64,000 bases of DNA from Trachythela sp. YZ-2020 (taxonomy: Eukaryota > Cnidaria > Anthozoa > Malacalcyonacea > Clavulariidae). Below the pieces are notes generated by a model, which was not told where the DNA came from, did no database searches, and saw only the letters and a list, made by a program, of their open reading frames with translations. Positions within the stretch are counted from its first letter, which is position 1; each line of letters opens with the position of its first letter. The translations under genes and the position numbers were made by a program. This document shows, in pieces, positions 52,469 through 64,000 of this stretch. The stretch is taken from NCBI GenBank assembly GCA_016169945.1, contig JADLSH010000316.1, positions 1,178,001-1,242,000 of the forward strand, in the 5' to 3' direction.

Positions 52469-55400
52469 ATGGGGAAAGAAAAGCAAGAAATGCGAGCTCG
52501 CAAAAGTCGACGGAAATTATCATGCGTGAATTGTGACAAGACCATGAGCTGGGAGTATTTTCGCAATCAACACGTACCCACAGTTCACAATGGCAAAAAA
52601 GTACCCGTTAAAATTATTTCTAAAGCAAAAGCCCCAGGATCTTCTTCACAAAGTGTTGATATCAGAAACCTTTTGGCGTCGTCTCTAACTGCTGTGAGTA
52701 TACAAAGTTGATTTTGTTTTTAATTGAACTATCAACTAGCAGTAGCCAGTAAACAGTTTACCAAGGGGTGCGTACATTTAATTTACTTAGGGAGGTGCCG
52801 TACAGGATCAAATGGATAAAACCCGTACAGATGATGAAGCAGGAAATATAAAAGACGCTACTGTAGTTGAGCCAGAAGTAAATGTAAGTTGTGTGTGAGT
52901 TTAAGTCTTTATCGAGGCCTCAATGTCATTATGGCACATTACTTATACAGTGTACAGTAGCTACGCATTATTATGTTGCTTCTATTATTTTTTTTCAGGA
53001 AAATTTAGACATTTCGTTTATGAATGAGGGTGAGGAACTAGGAGATAGTTGTGATAACAACCAACCTCAAGATAGTGCTGAAATATGTTTCGAATTAAAG
53101 ACTAATATTACATAATTACGTACAGTATGGTATTTTGTACTACGAAATATTAAAAAGACTTAATTTCAAACGTCTATATGCTGTACCATTACATCATTGA
53201 ATTAAGAAACATTGTTCGTTGTTATTTAGATTGCACAGGAAACACATTTGCTAGCCTTAACTACCGTATCAGATGAAGAAGACGTGGAAGATGGTCAACA
53301 CGTTAACACCATATCAGACGAAGAAAGCGTGGATCAGATGTCCAAACCATTAACACCGTATCAGATGAAGATGACGTAGACGATGGGGAAAACGTTAACC
53401 AACCACTGAGGATGTTCAAAAATATTCCCCGGAATTTTTATTGTGCGCTGCTGGCATCTAGAGCATGTAGCTGTACAGGTTGCAAACCTTGGGACACGCT
53501 AGCGACAGGCTCCTTTTCTTGAGGTAGATGCGTGTTTGAGTGAGATAATATCTTCCTGCAAAAGTATTGTTGATTCTGTTCAACATGTACAAAAAGTAGC
53601 TGAGAAATATACCTTACCACGTAGTAACCACAACGACAGTTTGGACCAAATACATATTTTTGAAAACCCCTCCACACAGCATGATCCTGGAAAGCGACCA
53701 ATACTACTTTCTGATGCCAACAAAAGGTATCTTATCAATCTTGGTCCTTGTCAACCGAAGTTAAGTAAACCTTCCAAAGAATTCTGACATCAGAAAGTCA
53801 GTACAAAATCGGTTTTCGTCATCTTGGTACAGAGAGTATCCGTTCTTGGAGCATAGCATCTCGAACGACTCTTCTCATTGTTTTGTGTGTTCTCTATTTC
53901 CATCTGGCATTGATCGTCCCAAAGCTGAAGATGCCTGGATAAAAGGTACAAGAAGTTGGAATAAAATGAAGGGCAGTCAAGGAAAGGCAAACAAAGAAAA
54001 TTGAACAAGCACTTTAGCAGTAAATCCCATAAGGCTTCATTGCAAGATTTTGTTAATATTTGCCATGGAGACCGTCATATTGAAGTGTTATGGGACAAGG
54101 AAGTCCGTTCGCAGATGGTCGACGATGAGAAGCTCCTGCAAGACCAGAGAGAAGTGATATCTATTTTACTAGACATTTCAAGAACACTTGCCCAACAAGG
54201 ACTTGCGTTCCGGGGAAATGTAAAATGAAGACGATGGAAACTTTTGCCAAATAGTTGGATTGATGAGTCGGCACGTTCCCTCGCCTAAAGGATGGATAGA
54301 CTCGCGAGCAAAGCAAATGTATAAAACAACTTGCATGGGTCCTGAGAGCTAGAATGAATTTATCAAGATGTTAGCCGATGAATGCAGATAAATGATAGAT
54401 GCAGAGATATAGGCAAGGCTCCTTCTACAGCTGTAATTGCAGATACCACCCAGATGTGTCAAATGATGACCAAATGGCTTTCGCTGTTCGATTTGTTAAT
54501 AAAGAGAGAAAACCACTGATGCGAACGTTTACTCGAGACCAAGATAGTAATCGATAAGACGGGCGCAGGCCTTACTAAAGCTATTTTGCAAGCAGCACAA
54601 GAAATAAATGTAGACACCACCACCATCAGGTATCAAACGTACGACAGCGCTTCATCGACGTCTCGAAAATACAAAGGGGCACAACAGATTTTTTCAGAAT
54701 TCTTAGATCGACCAGTTATTTATACGGCTAGTCTACCTAATTGCTCGAATTTAATTTAGTTATTGAATAAGCGTCCGATGCAAGCCCTATCGTCAGTAAT
54801 ATGTATGACAACTTAGAAGCACTGTATGTTTTCTTTGCTGCGAGCACGAAACGTACTTTCAACCTAAATGAAGTGATGAAAACGTCTTGAAATTGTCTGA
54901 AATTAACTAACTTGTCGAAAACAAGACGGAGCGCGCGGCCAGATGCGATAAAAGCAGTTTGGGTAGATTGCGACGAGATCTGCCGAAGTTTGCAAGAGAT
55001 ATCTCAAGATAGGAAATTTGACCAAGAGAGCAGAACCAAAGCATTTGGGTTGCTCAGCAAAATAAAAAGCTTTGACTTTATTTTTGCTATTATATATGTT
55101 AATGAAGAACATAATGTTTAAAATGAAGATGATGGTTGACCTTCTCCAGAAGGAGGAGTTGGATGCTAGCGGTGCCTTGTTGGCGTTCCAAGAGACAAAA
55201 GACAGTCTCAATAGAATTCAAAGAACCGAAAACGCCATCGATAACGAAGTCCAGGCAGCGTGCCTATTCGCTAGCCAATTAAACGTTGACGCAGAAGCTG
55301 AATTTCAAAGGATTCATCGCAGACGTGTTCCATACCAAGACGCCTGGATCCAAATCCCGAAATCCAGACCAATATGTCTACGGCTACGTTTTATAGAAAA

Positions 55401-55904
55401 GAAGTTTTCCTTTTTCTCGAAACAATGGTGGAGGTGTTATCAGCAAAGATAAATGGCGTAGAGGACTCATTTAGACCATCTATAGATGTCCTTGATCCAA
55501 ACTTAATTCCAACGATCGACAAAGTGGTAAAACTAGCGAATCATTTTCCAAGCGACATTCCTGACCCAGAACCATTCCTAGCTGAACTGGAGATTTTCAA
55601 CTGGCATTACGACAAAGTGAAATTTACAATTCGCGATGCAGCGGAATTAGCAATGAAATGCAACCGAGAAAAGGCGCCTTTTCCACAAGTTGCCAAAATT
55701 TACTGCTTGTTTCTATGCAAGAGTGAAAGGACATTTAGTCGCTTAAAACTTCTTAAAAATTACTTAAGAAGTACCATGACACAAGAACGACTTGACAACC
55801 TGATGGTTCTTTTTTGCAAAAGAGATATTGCTGACAAGCTTTCCATAGAAAAGGTGGTCGACAAATGGACAAAAATCAAAAGTCGGAGAATTGTGCTTTC
55901 GTAG
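52469..55904 (+). pseudogene. ZMYM1-like hAT transposase gene, intron-containing and decayed
   Basis: Exon 1 (52469-52693) starts MGKEKQEMRARKSRRKLSC and has CVNCDK..SWEYF..QHVPTVH, a zinc-finger-like segment, ending at GTGAGT. Exon 2 (52791-52883) is bounded by TTACTTAG and GTAAGT. Exon 3 begins 52999 after a TTTTTTTCAG acceptor, and exon 4 after TTATTTAG at 53229. All these joins are phase 0. Exon 4 opens with an acidic VSDEED-type repeat. Then come a TTF-type finger (HCFVCSLF ... HFSSKSHKASLQDF), QREVISILLDISRTLAQQGLAFRGN, GWIDSRA, TYDSASSTSRKYKGAQQIF and the C-terminal dimerisation block ERTFSRLKLLKNYLRSTMTQERLDNL (55715-55800). Many frame changes and stops occur after 53330. Family: hAT, DUF4371/Dimer_Tnp_hAT type. 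Confidence 0.85.
53240..53405 (+). repeat. Acidic coding minirepeat in the hAT gene
   Basis: A ~45-48-bp unit encoding T(V/I)SDEEDVEDGQHVN occurs three times (ACCGTATCAGATGAAGAAGA, ACCATATCAGACGAAGAAAG, ACCGTATCAGATGAAGATGA). A one-base shift separates units 2 and 3. Confidence 0.75.
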
Positions 55905-56890
55905 CTCATATAGTCATATAGTCATGTTGGGACACTTTCCGCCCTACTGGCTACTGTAACTGTCTCCGAGGCATAACTGAAAACTTAAAACTTTTAACAT
56001 GGTAACATTTGCACACAGTTTGAACAACCTATAGGCGTTAGCTATCTAACATTTTATTGAAAGCCTATAATTTGAATATATTCATTTATTCACATTGGTC
56101 AAATTTGTTTTTGTAAGCTGAGTTCAAATAACTTGTAACAACTGTGCTGTAATTTAGTTTGGGGTAAAGATGTTAAAGTCATTGAAATATTATTTTCTTA
56201 AAAATGCTGTTTACAATTTTACGGGAACTTAAATTACCTAGCACAAAACCCCCCACAAGCATTCAGTTTCTCCTTCACGTATGTGACGTTGTAAAAAACT
56301 TGGTCAAAATATCAGGACACCCCCCCAATGTTCATGCCTTCGCGACGTCTCTACCGCTTATTTGAGGGCGGCGCTCTTTAGTATTTTTGCTGTCATATGC
56401 ACCGCATAATCGGCGGCTCTTGATTTTTCTTGCTTGATTAACCACGCAATCTCAAGAGATATTACGGGTACCACTGAGTATTTTTGCGAATTACAAAACA
56501 GCGGTAACTACGAAAATGAACATTTTACTCATATCGTAGCTTCGGACTATGTTAATGGGTGAATGAACTTGTAATTATGAGGACACTTTGAAGATATATT
56601 GGGTCATTCCAGAAAAGATCCAGACTTCCACGTACTATGGAGGGCTAATCTACTTTTATATAACTAATGACTAGAGTAAAATGTACTAAAATGTCTGTTT
56701 ACTAGGGCATCTGTTTAATAGGACATCAATTAACTGACTTTTTTTGAGGGTGCTTTAAATGTTGGTATCTTAGCGCATAAGCCATATATAAATACTACAA
56801 AACTTAACTATGCAGCAGGTAACTGCTGCTACAAAAAAACCTGGAAGAACTAGCAAGTTTGCCAAGGACAATCTAACTAGCAAGTTTGTC
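55905..56890. other. No gene; repeat shared with 37.9 kb
   Basis: 56349-56590 shares GAGGGCGGCGCTCTTTAGTA, TTTTTGCTGTCATATGC and GTAGCTTCGGACTATG with 37880-37955. Otherwise AT-rich sequence with no recognised coding. Confidence 0.55.
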
Positions 56891-56898
56891 TATATAAT

Positions 56899-57612
56899 CA
56901 GGGGCGTAAATGTGGGGGGGATGGGTATGGGCGAGGTGGTACACCCTCCCACAGATCATGATCCAGTCGGTCTCAAAATGTGCAGTCGGTCTCAAGATAT
57001 TTATTGTTAAATTGGACGCATTATGCCACGTAATGCTATGCGAGACTGGCTAAATAGTTTCAGAGACCGACTTCAATCGTTGCATTAATTAAAATATAAA
57101 GTTTGCCGAATATCCTGTTTCAATCTTTGTTGTATCAGTCGTCCTATTCTGCTGGATCTGCCCCTGTGTACATGAGTTCAGTAAAAATATGAAACGTAAC
57201 TTACGCAAGTTGAATTAATTGTGCGGCTACTCATGCGCAAGTTATTGCATGCAGTAATACGCAGCACTGCAGCAGTACATATTTATCGACTTTTCGGATT
57301 AAAATTCGGTCAGGTTAAAACTTAAAAGTCGGTCAGGATTCATGGGTCGGTCTAATTTCGGGGTGATCTCCCGCCAAAATTTATATGTACGCCCCTGCAT
57401 GGTGGTCATTCTGATACAAGGTGGTCATTAGTATGTGTGTACATATTTTGTTTATTGAATTGTGTTGCCATTCAACTTATTGGAGCAGCACACGTAATTT
57501 TCAATTGACTTTTCGATTTAGAATTGGGGGCGGGGGAGAGGTCGGTCTGAACTTATGAGTCGGTCTCATTTCGAGACTTCACCCCCAGCCAAAATTGATA
57601 TGTAGGCTCCTG
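56899..57612. mobile_element. hAT-type element with 8-bp target duplication
   Basis: The ends CAGGGGCGTAAATGTGG and AATTGATATGTAGGCTCCTG are imperfect inverted repeats. TATATAAT flanks both sides (56891-56898, 57613-57620). Internally, GTCGGTCT words repeat, and a further GTACGCCCCTG end at about 57395 and TGGATCTGCCCCTG at about 57150 hint at nested copies. No transposase. Confidence 0.85.
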
Positions 57613-57620
57613 TATATAAT

Positions 57621-58200
57621 CTGGGTTACAAAGCCTATGTATGGCAAGTGTAAGGTTTTGACAATTGACACCATACATTAACTGTATTTATGAAAGGACC
57701 GCACGTATAAAAATAGGTACGCAGTGCATACATGTTGCATTTCCTAACACGTTTAGGAAAGCGTGCCGTACAGGTGATACTTGTTTAAAAGGATTCTTTT
57801 CCAGTAGTACTATACTATTAAAGCAATTGACATCTTAATTTTAAGGTTTTTAGCCTGCTAGGATTTTGTGGGAGTTTTAGCTCATTTTCGCCTGTTTAAT
57901 TCTCGTCCATTTTTTCTCGCCCATAATTTAAAAACGCCTCAAAAAGCGACTGCTTCGCAGGCTTTATGTTGTACAGAATAGTTGACTGAGGTCTGAGCTA
58001 CATTATGAAGAGAAACCTACTATAGCAACAAGTCGAAGTATGAGCACAAAATTATGTGCGAAGTATTTTAGGCTTATTTTATGGGGCGGTGCAGATACAG
58101 TATATTTTATTTTATTTTATTCAACTTCGCCTCAATGGCAGGGAGTCCACAACAGCGTCAGCCAATTACTGTGGCCCCATTGTTAGTTCCTAAGGGTTAG
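57621..58200. other. No gene recognised
   Basis: AT-rich, no motif. Leads into a region of old dispersed repeats. Confidence 0.4.
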
Positions 58201-58275
58201 TATTAGAGGGAGGAAACCGGAGTACCCGGGGAAAACCCTCGAAGCACAGGAGAGAATCTCAACTTACATGAGTTA
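58117..58275. repeat. Dispersed repeat with AAACCGGAGTACCCGG core, copy 1
   Basis: CTAAGGGTTAGT, GGAGGAAACCGGAGTACCCG, GGGAAAACCCTCGAAGCACA and GGAGAGAA occur in order here and at 59800-59910. The core is one I have seen as a common dispersed motif in several animal genomes, but I cannot assign a family. Confidence 0.6.
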
Positions 58276-58374
58276 TTTGAGCACACTGCCGATCTTATGC
58301 GAGTACCAACAGTGACCTCGACCTGTTGTGAAACATAGCTAATATATAAATTATAACTGATAATTATCAGTATG

Positions 58375-58690
58375 ATGACATTATATTGTAGAGGCATTGC
58401 TATAATTAACACAAATTTATATGGGGAGAGGCATGGCCATGATTAACACAAATTTATATGCAGATGATGATGATATTAGAGAGGCATCGCTCTGATTATA
58501 AATACAAACTTCTGTGCGAAGTATTTTATGCCTATTTTTTGGGGCGCATGCAGATTATACGATATTATTTTTATGTTATTAGAGATAGATACATGGCTAT
58601 AATTAACACAACGTAACTTTATTTTTAGATACGATGTCATCAGAAAGACATCGCTATAATTAACAAAAAGTTATGTGCCAAGTATTTTTG
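58375..58690. repeat. Degenerate tandem repeat around ATAATTAACACAAATTTAT
   Basis: Units with GAGGCAT.GC..T.ATTA and ACACAAATTTATATG recur four to five times. An interspersed TGTGCGAAGTATTTTA.GCCT block is shared with about 58052. Confidence 0.6.
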
Positions 58691-59799
58691 GCATGTTTTG
58701 TTCACAAATGGCAAATTGGCAATGGGTCTGATTTTTATACCCGCACAACGGCAAGGTTCGACTTGAGCGTGGCCTTTCACGCGTATTAGCGCCTGGTTTT
58801 TAACCAGTGCGAGCAACAATGGCTCCTTCTCCAAAAGTATCAATGCAAGCACGATTATCAAGCTATTCGACAAGCGTACAAAACACACAAAAAGTCACAA
58901 AGAATTAAATTAGTTGAAGACAACCACGCTTTACTTACCTTTAGCTTTTATATATTATTAAAATGTCTCTTTATATATAAATATACAGTAAATATGTCCC
59001 TTTGCACAAGCTGCTGTCGAAGTAGTCGAACACGAAGTCGAAACGTATTATAAATGTGAAATCACATGATCCAGCATGCAGTCGTAACTTATCGTAATTC
59101 CTCGGCAGTGTTCCGCCGCTATGGTCGTTTCATGATCGCGGGCGTGGACAAACAAACCTCATCGAATTTTACAGTATGAAAGTTGCATGCCATAAATGGC
59201 ATGCAACAAAAAACCAACAAGTATAAAATTAATTATGCTATAAAAATTTTTGAACTAATTAAAAACACAAAGGTCCTAGCAACATGGCCAGCTCTGAATC
59301 AAAACAACAAGATTTTATGTACATTACAAGTTTTTTATGTCTGTTTTTAAAATATTTGTATCCAATTAAGTCGACTGAGCATATAGAAAGCCGAGTGGAA
59401 AGCTAGAAAGTAAATGCAAATCTTACTGGTGAGAATCAATATTCTTCCTTTATAGTGAATTGTTGCATCCACAAGCGGAACAAAAAGGTAATCGTTCCTC
59501 GACTTTGTCATTGAAACAAGCAAAAATAGGAGAAAAAATATCAAGATTTTGTAGCTCAAAAACAAAGGTCGAAGTATAAAATATTAGTGCAAAAACATTC
59601 TGGAGAATGAAGGAGTTCGTCGGAAGCACAGTATCGCGGTTGTCATTGGTAATTACCATGTATAATGATTCTACGCGATGTATTACTTAATATAAACTCT
59701 TTGGTATAAATGTATAAAAGATATATTTATTTAATGTCGACTTACACAGGGTGTGGTTGCCCAATTCACCCGAGCCAGAGGCTCATGATACACGTGCTC
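58691..59799. other. No gene recognised
   Basis: Several short minus-strand frames (58640-58888, 59347-59659) are hydrophobic and AT-driven, without motifs. Confidence 0.4.
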
Positions 59800-59910
59800 G
59801 ACAGCTAAGGCCTAAGGGTTAGTTTTTGGTGAAGGAGGAAACCGGAGTACCCGGAGAAAACCCTCGAAGCACAGGAGAGAACCAACCAAACTCTACTTAC
59901 ATGAATTTAT
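59800..59910. repeat. Dispersed repeat with AAACCGGAGTACCCGG core, copy 2
   Basis: Second copy of the repeat at 58117-58275, in the same orientation, with AACCAACCAAACTCTACTTA added after the core. Confidence 0.6.
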
Positions 59911-60935
59911 CAAGCACAGGGACGTACGTTACCCAACCAACGTAAATCCCTACCCTCGATCTGCTGTATAATCAGCTTAACTAAAAGGTAAGGGGCAGCG
60001 CGCTAACCGCATCTGCGACCTGCCATCTGCCACTAAAAAGGGGAGTGATGTAGTGGACACCATCAATAGATGTATACCATGTCAAGCCGTAGAAAAACCA
60101 CCACCTCCAGAACCACTGTGCATGACCGAGATACCCAAGGGACAATGGGAAACACTACACCATGGGCATTTGTGACCATACATGGCGTCAACAAGCTAAA
60201 ATCCACCATGTTTTTTGCTTCACTTTTCTGCCTGGCATATATTAGCGGCACGTCCTCCAGATGTATTAAGCTCAGTGGTGCCATTCCTCTGTTTAGCCAC
60301 ACGTTCATCAGTTGCGTGCAAAGGATCAAAGGTAATTTGTTTTCAATTTTCTAAGCCATTACTGCAGAAATATATCGTCATATTCATGTTACATACAAAA
60401 TAGGATACTGTTAGCATAATTTGGCATAAAATATTGCACGAGAACTAATAATATTTTTGTCATATGCGATAACTAGTGAAAATCGTTGTAGCAAATCTGC
60501 TACATTGATTAACTGTGATGAAATATCTCGTATACGAACAACTTTATTTGCATGGCTATTTCCACAAGAACAAGACTGGTTTTGCTGTATATCCAAAATA
60601 CAAAGACAATGACATGTTTATTGTGACATACAGGCAAGGTACACAGGGTAGCGAGGGGGTGTCCATTGAGGGGGGGGGGGCATTGATCAACGCCGAATTG
60701 CCGAGTAATAATATAATCTGCCGAGTTTCTCAATATTCCAACACACGTTTTAATTTATTTTTTTAAATTTAATTATTTCGCCCGTGTCAATTAATATTAT
60801 TTACATATAAAAAGTACAAAAGTAGAAATTTTGGGCTAGGAGTCTATTGAAACCTTGAACATACCTTAGGGACTTGCCGTATAAGTTAGCAGGGGATCGA
60901 GGGGAGGTGAAATTGTTTCGAAGAAGAGAACAATA
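59911..60935. other. No supported gene; mirror open frames
   Basis: 60063-60354 is open on both strands for about 90 codons, with no recognisable motif on either. A run of 12 G at about 60669-60680 follows. I do not support a gene here. Confidence 0.35.
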
Positions 60936-61180
60936 GGGCCATTTATACGCGAGAAAATAAGTCGCGACTTACATAAGACGCGTCTTATATAAGACGCGAA
61001 CACACTCGTATAAATGGTCAAATTCTAATAAGTCCCAACTTATTGTGGAACAGCCTGAACCCCTGTTCTTATTTAAGTCGCGACCTACTAGAATTTGACC
61101 ATTTATACGAGTGTGTTCGCGTCTTATACAAGACGCGTCTTATGTAAGTCGCGACTTGTTTTCTCCCGTATAAATGGCCC
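60936..61180. mobile_element. Palindromic MITE with GGGCCATTTATACG ends and TA target
   Basis: Arms of about 95 bp are nearly perfect inverted repeats: GGGCCATTTATACG, AAGTCGCGACTTACATAAGA, CGCGTCTTATATAAGACGCG, AACACACTCGTATAAATGGT. TA lies just outside both ends (60934-60935, 61181-61182). The arms themselves contain smaller palindromes such as TCGCGA and GACGCGTC. Confidence 0.9.
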
Positions 61181-61182
61181 TA

Positions 61183-62635
61183 ATAAGCAGCAGCGTAGGC
61201 AGGGTTTTTACGGCTGTGGAACAGCATATTAACTAGGATACGTACTAACTTATTTAATCAACGAAGCAAAAATTCTAGGGGGTTCCGGGGGGGCATGATC
61301 CCCCGGGAAATTTTGAATTTCTGGGGATTTTAAAAACAGCATTTCTCGCATTCTGAGACGAGCCCTGAAGAAAAATCATAACCATAAACAAAACGGAAAT
61401 TTAAGTAGTTTAATTTTGTTATATCAACCAAAACAGAGCATGGAAACGTCAGAGTATCTTGACATTCAATTCGAGACACTGTATCCACATTGTTCTGGAG
61501 GTGTTGTTGTTTATTTTTGTCATACATGCATGTCTTTGACTTTATGATAACATTGGCATAATTTTTACGTCCCTCCCAGTTTTCTGTCCATCTTTTTCAT
61601 GACCCCCCTGTTTTTCACCCACGCACAATTTTTACTCACACCCACGCTGTCCCACTGACTGCCTAATCCGAACATCATTCGTCTTAGCTTTTACAATTTT
61701 GCTGATTTCACAATTTTCCGACTGTTTCGGACCAATTTGCCGACTGGTGTAAATTTATTGTGGGGTGCACACCCCTCACGCCCCGCTCCCTACGGCCCTG
61801 AAGGTACAGGCTAGTTGAAAACGTGAAATAGCTTTCACTAAACAAGTCCATAATAATTTCATAAAACATATAGTGTAGGATATTATTTACATATTCAACA
61901 GCATTATCCAGATAATTGATAGACTTTTACACTTATGATTGGCACTCCCCTGCGGAGAGGTCAACACAATGTAGAGGTTTGGTCAGCTTTGTGCCTGTAG
62001 CATAATTAATGCTAGTAGTGTTCTAATATTTTACCTATTGATTTGTTTGTGTATTTCTCATTCTAATCTATTTTTTTAGGTTCCAGGCTTTAAAAGGGTC
62101 TAATAGTGAGTTGAGTGAGTTGTAAAGTGATGACGAGTCTGAACCTGATGCCAATCATGTCAGTTCATATCAGTAATAGAATTCTGATGGCACAAAAGAA
62201 ACCTGTTACTACCAAAAAATCTGGTTTCTACAACCAATAATACAGGTTACAAGTTTGCACGCAGCACTGTAGGCATTTCCCTGATGGGCTTGCCTATGCG
62301 AAGTGTGGGGGGTGCATCTATGTTTTCCTTTCCTGCCATACCAAGTACAATAGATCAGCAGAGTTTCCTTGGTTTGTTACTTTGATTTATCACAGGGATG
62401 GATTTACTGGGGGGGGGTGCAGAGGGGGGATTGCCCACCCCTCCTAGATTTGGATAAGGGGGGTGCAGGAGGGGTGCCAATTCTCATAAAGAATCCACTG
62501 ACTTTTTAATGTGATTTCCATATTTTGTTTATAGTTTGTTTTGAATAAATGTAACTGATTGGTTTACCTTTACACGTAATCGCTTTGGTATTCACTATAT
62601 ATAATAGCACAGGTTTTCCCCCAATCCATTCTACT
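61183..62635. other. No gene; old element ends and G-rich runs
   Basis: CCTACGGCCCTG at about 61789-61800 looks like a hAT-type terminus. G/C-rich stretches at 61265-61305 and 62405-62480 resemble degraded transposon ends. No coding region was recognised. Confidence 0.45.
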
Positions 62636-62735
62636 AGCTAACTTCCAGACGAAGGGCCTTCGCTCGAAACTTCGAAGTTCTTATTGTATTTTTCAGGTAG
62701 TTTTACACACAGTCAACCGCCCAATCTTCGTTATA
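62636..62735. repeat. Single arm of the 45020-45263 palindrome
   Basis: CAGACGAAGGGCCTTCGCTC, GAAACTTCGAAGTTCTTATT, TTTCAGGTAGTTTTACACA and CAGTCAACCGCC match the right arm at 45165-45263 with few changes. Confidence 0.75.
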
Positions 62736-63540
62736 CTCCACCCTCACTGGCACCGCACGTTCGAGATACCTTCTTAGATGACCCTTTCAAAATATAGTTG
62801 TTGCATTGGTCATAGAAATGTGTGTATAATGACAATAATCAGGATTATCATAGTACTGTTGTGAGAACTCCAGTTAAAGAATTCTGCAGCCCTAGAAACA
62901 CGTGTTGGATATCACCATAGTAACAATCTGTATGATATAGAGTGCAGGTTATTCACATGCATTTTAGACTTTCTACAGCACAGTCTAGTTTTCAGACCCT
63001 CGTGATTGTTTAAAAGCCATTTATACGATTAATGATATAATATCGTACATATACATGCATACACAATTACATAGGGGACATAGCATACCAATTATTACAC
63101 GCCAGTGGAGGTTCTATTACCTATTCTTATAACACAATAATATGACAGGGTGAATATTATATATTTGTAATCGTCATAAAACAAGCAACATAAAGATGTT
63201 TAAATCAAATTTATACGTTCAGAATTTTAAAAATAAACGAATAAAACGATTTTCCACACCGTATAGCATAGTAATAGCTAGCCATATTACAAAACGAAAT
63301 GAAACATAAGGTGAAGTTCGAAATGTCTGTTTGCAAACTTAATTTGGCCATCATTAAAAAGAAAAACTTCTTGGGTAATCTTGGCTTTTCAACTATAACG
63401 CTAGTTATATATTTTTGATGAGCCGCGGGGAAAGGATTCCGATGTCATATTTTGGTGGCAGCGTTTATTCATTATTGTCTATGACTATATTCTAGAAGCT
63501 TTCTAGAGTAGTAGTGTAGGTACCGTTCGAGCCTTATTTT
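62736..63540. other. No gene recognised
   Basis: AT-rich, nothing recognised on either strand. Confidence 0.4.
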
Positions 63541-63762
63541 GGAGAGTGTGCGTGAGTGTGCAACATCATTAACATAAACATAATTAATTATGTATTGACG
63601 TCATAATGATATACAAGGCGCGTTTGGGCAAGACAGTCATTATGTTGAGTTTTGAGAGTGTGCGAGAATGTGCGAGAGTGTGCAACATCATTAACATTCA
63701 TTAATTATATATTGACGTCATAATGATATACAAGGCGCGTTTGGGCGAAACAGTCAGAACTC
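63541..63762. repeat. Tandem ~110-bp duplication, each unit with a CRE site
   Basis: Two units share GAGAGTGTGCG.GA, GTGCAACATCATTAACAT, TATTGACGTCATAATGATAT and ACAAGGCGCGTTTGGGC. The palindromic TGACGTCA (CRE/ATF-type site) lies at 63596-63603 and 63713-63720. The second unit has an extra GTGCGAGA expansion. Confidence 0.8.
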
Positions 63763-63939
63763 AGCATTTTCGTCACAAAAAGAGTTAATCCTGACACTTT
63801 TTATCACAGTCTTTACGCGTTCGAGTAATTAAATTAAATATTGGCACAATTATTCATTACCTTAAAATGCCGAGTTAGTAAATGTGTTAGGTGGAAATTT
63901 CATACTTAAATATGATTCTGATGTTTAGTAAATCGTTAA

Positions 63940-64000
63940 GCCAGGATGGCCGAGTTGGCCAGGAAGGCGTTAGACTTAAGATCTAGTGTGTGTTTACACG
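63940..64000 (+). tRNA. tRNA-Leu(TAA), cut by the window end
   Basis: GCCAGGATGGCCGAG is the typical leucine acceptor/D-arm start, with an A-box-like TGGCCGAGTTGG. The anticodon loop CTTAAGA gives anticodon TAA within a TTAGA/TCTAG stem (one T-G pair). The long class-II variable arm begins with TGTGTGTTTACACG. The T-arm and 3' acceptor lie beyond the window. Unlike the SINE heads it is not followed or preceded by repeat-family sequence that I can see. Confidence 0.85.

Noticed and set aside
60063..60354. Overlapping 88-94-codon ORFs on both strands
   Set aside because: Mutual shadows with no recognised motif and no support for either strand.

Overview
This is a eukaryotic, animal, AT-rich and extremely repeat-dense window. 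Nearly every recognisable protein is mobile-element derived and almost all are frameshifted. The families point to a cnidarian, most likely an anthozoan (octocoral or hexacoral; this finer guess is weak). They are a two-ORF L2/CR1-type LINE, Ty3/gypsy fragments, a Penelope-like element, a PIF/Harbinger element, a mariner-like element, a ZMYM1-like hAT transposase, and a HEPN-STAND-TPR (NLR-like) gene of a type I associate with anthozoan genomes. The only gene that looks like ordinary cellular cargo is that NLR-like gene (12.9-16.0 kb, minus strand), and it carries two in-frame stops and a frameshift. A tRNA-Leu(TAA) gene starts at the right edge and is cut off by the window end.

Layout. 0-6.1 kb: degenerate ~235-bp tandem repeats, a foldback element, then a decayed LINE with ORF1 and ORF2 (minus). 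6.2-8.3 kb: the 3' piece of another RT-encoding element abutting a decayed gypsy gag-pol (minus). 8.4-9.4 kb: low-complexity and micro-palindromic repeats. 10.1-11.5 kb: 3' part of a Penelope-like element (GIY-YIG domain), followed by hammerhead-ribozyme-like motifs and a double nested palindrome. 12.9-16.0 kb: NLR-like pseudogene. 16.1-19.2 kb: MITE, tRNA-derived SINE pieces and a second LINE. 19.4-21.7 kb: a second gypsy (plus) split by a third, 5'-truncated LINE. 22.4-25.0 kb: a tandem array of exon-like modules with conserved GTAAG donors.

25.65-34.77 kb and 38.27-45.91 kb are two copies of one segmental duplication. Copy A alone holds a 4.5-kb Harbinger (29551-34076). Copy B alone holds a mariner-like element (38462-40140), a 0.94-kb long-TIR element carrying a RecQ-helicase fragment (41001-41941) and a hAT-like insertion. 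Each copy therefore preserves pre-insertion sites for the other's insertions.

46.0-52.0 kb is a 6-kb MULE-like element with ~140-bp TIRs and a perfect 9-bp target duplication. It carries a cysteine-protease-like ORF start and hosts a stack of nested elements, one being a TIR element with a LINE inside. 52.5-55.9 kb is a decayed, intron-containing hAT transposase gene. The remainder to 64 kb is MITEs, old repeats and sequence with no gene I can support, ending with a CRE-containing tandem pair and the tRNA. The strongest leads are the ribozyme-bearing Penelope palindrome, the 6-kb protease-bearing TIR element and the helicase-bearing TIR element.
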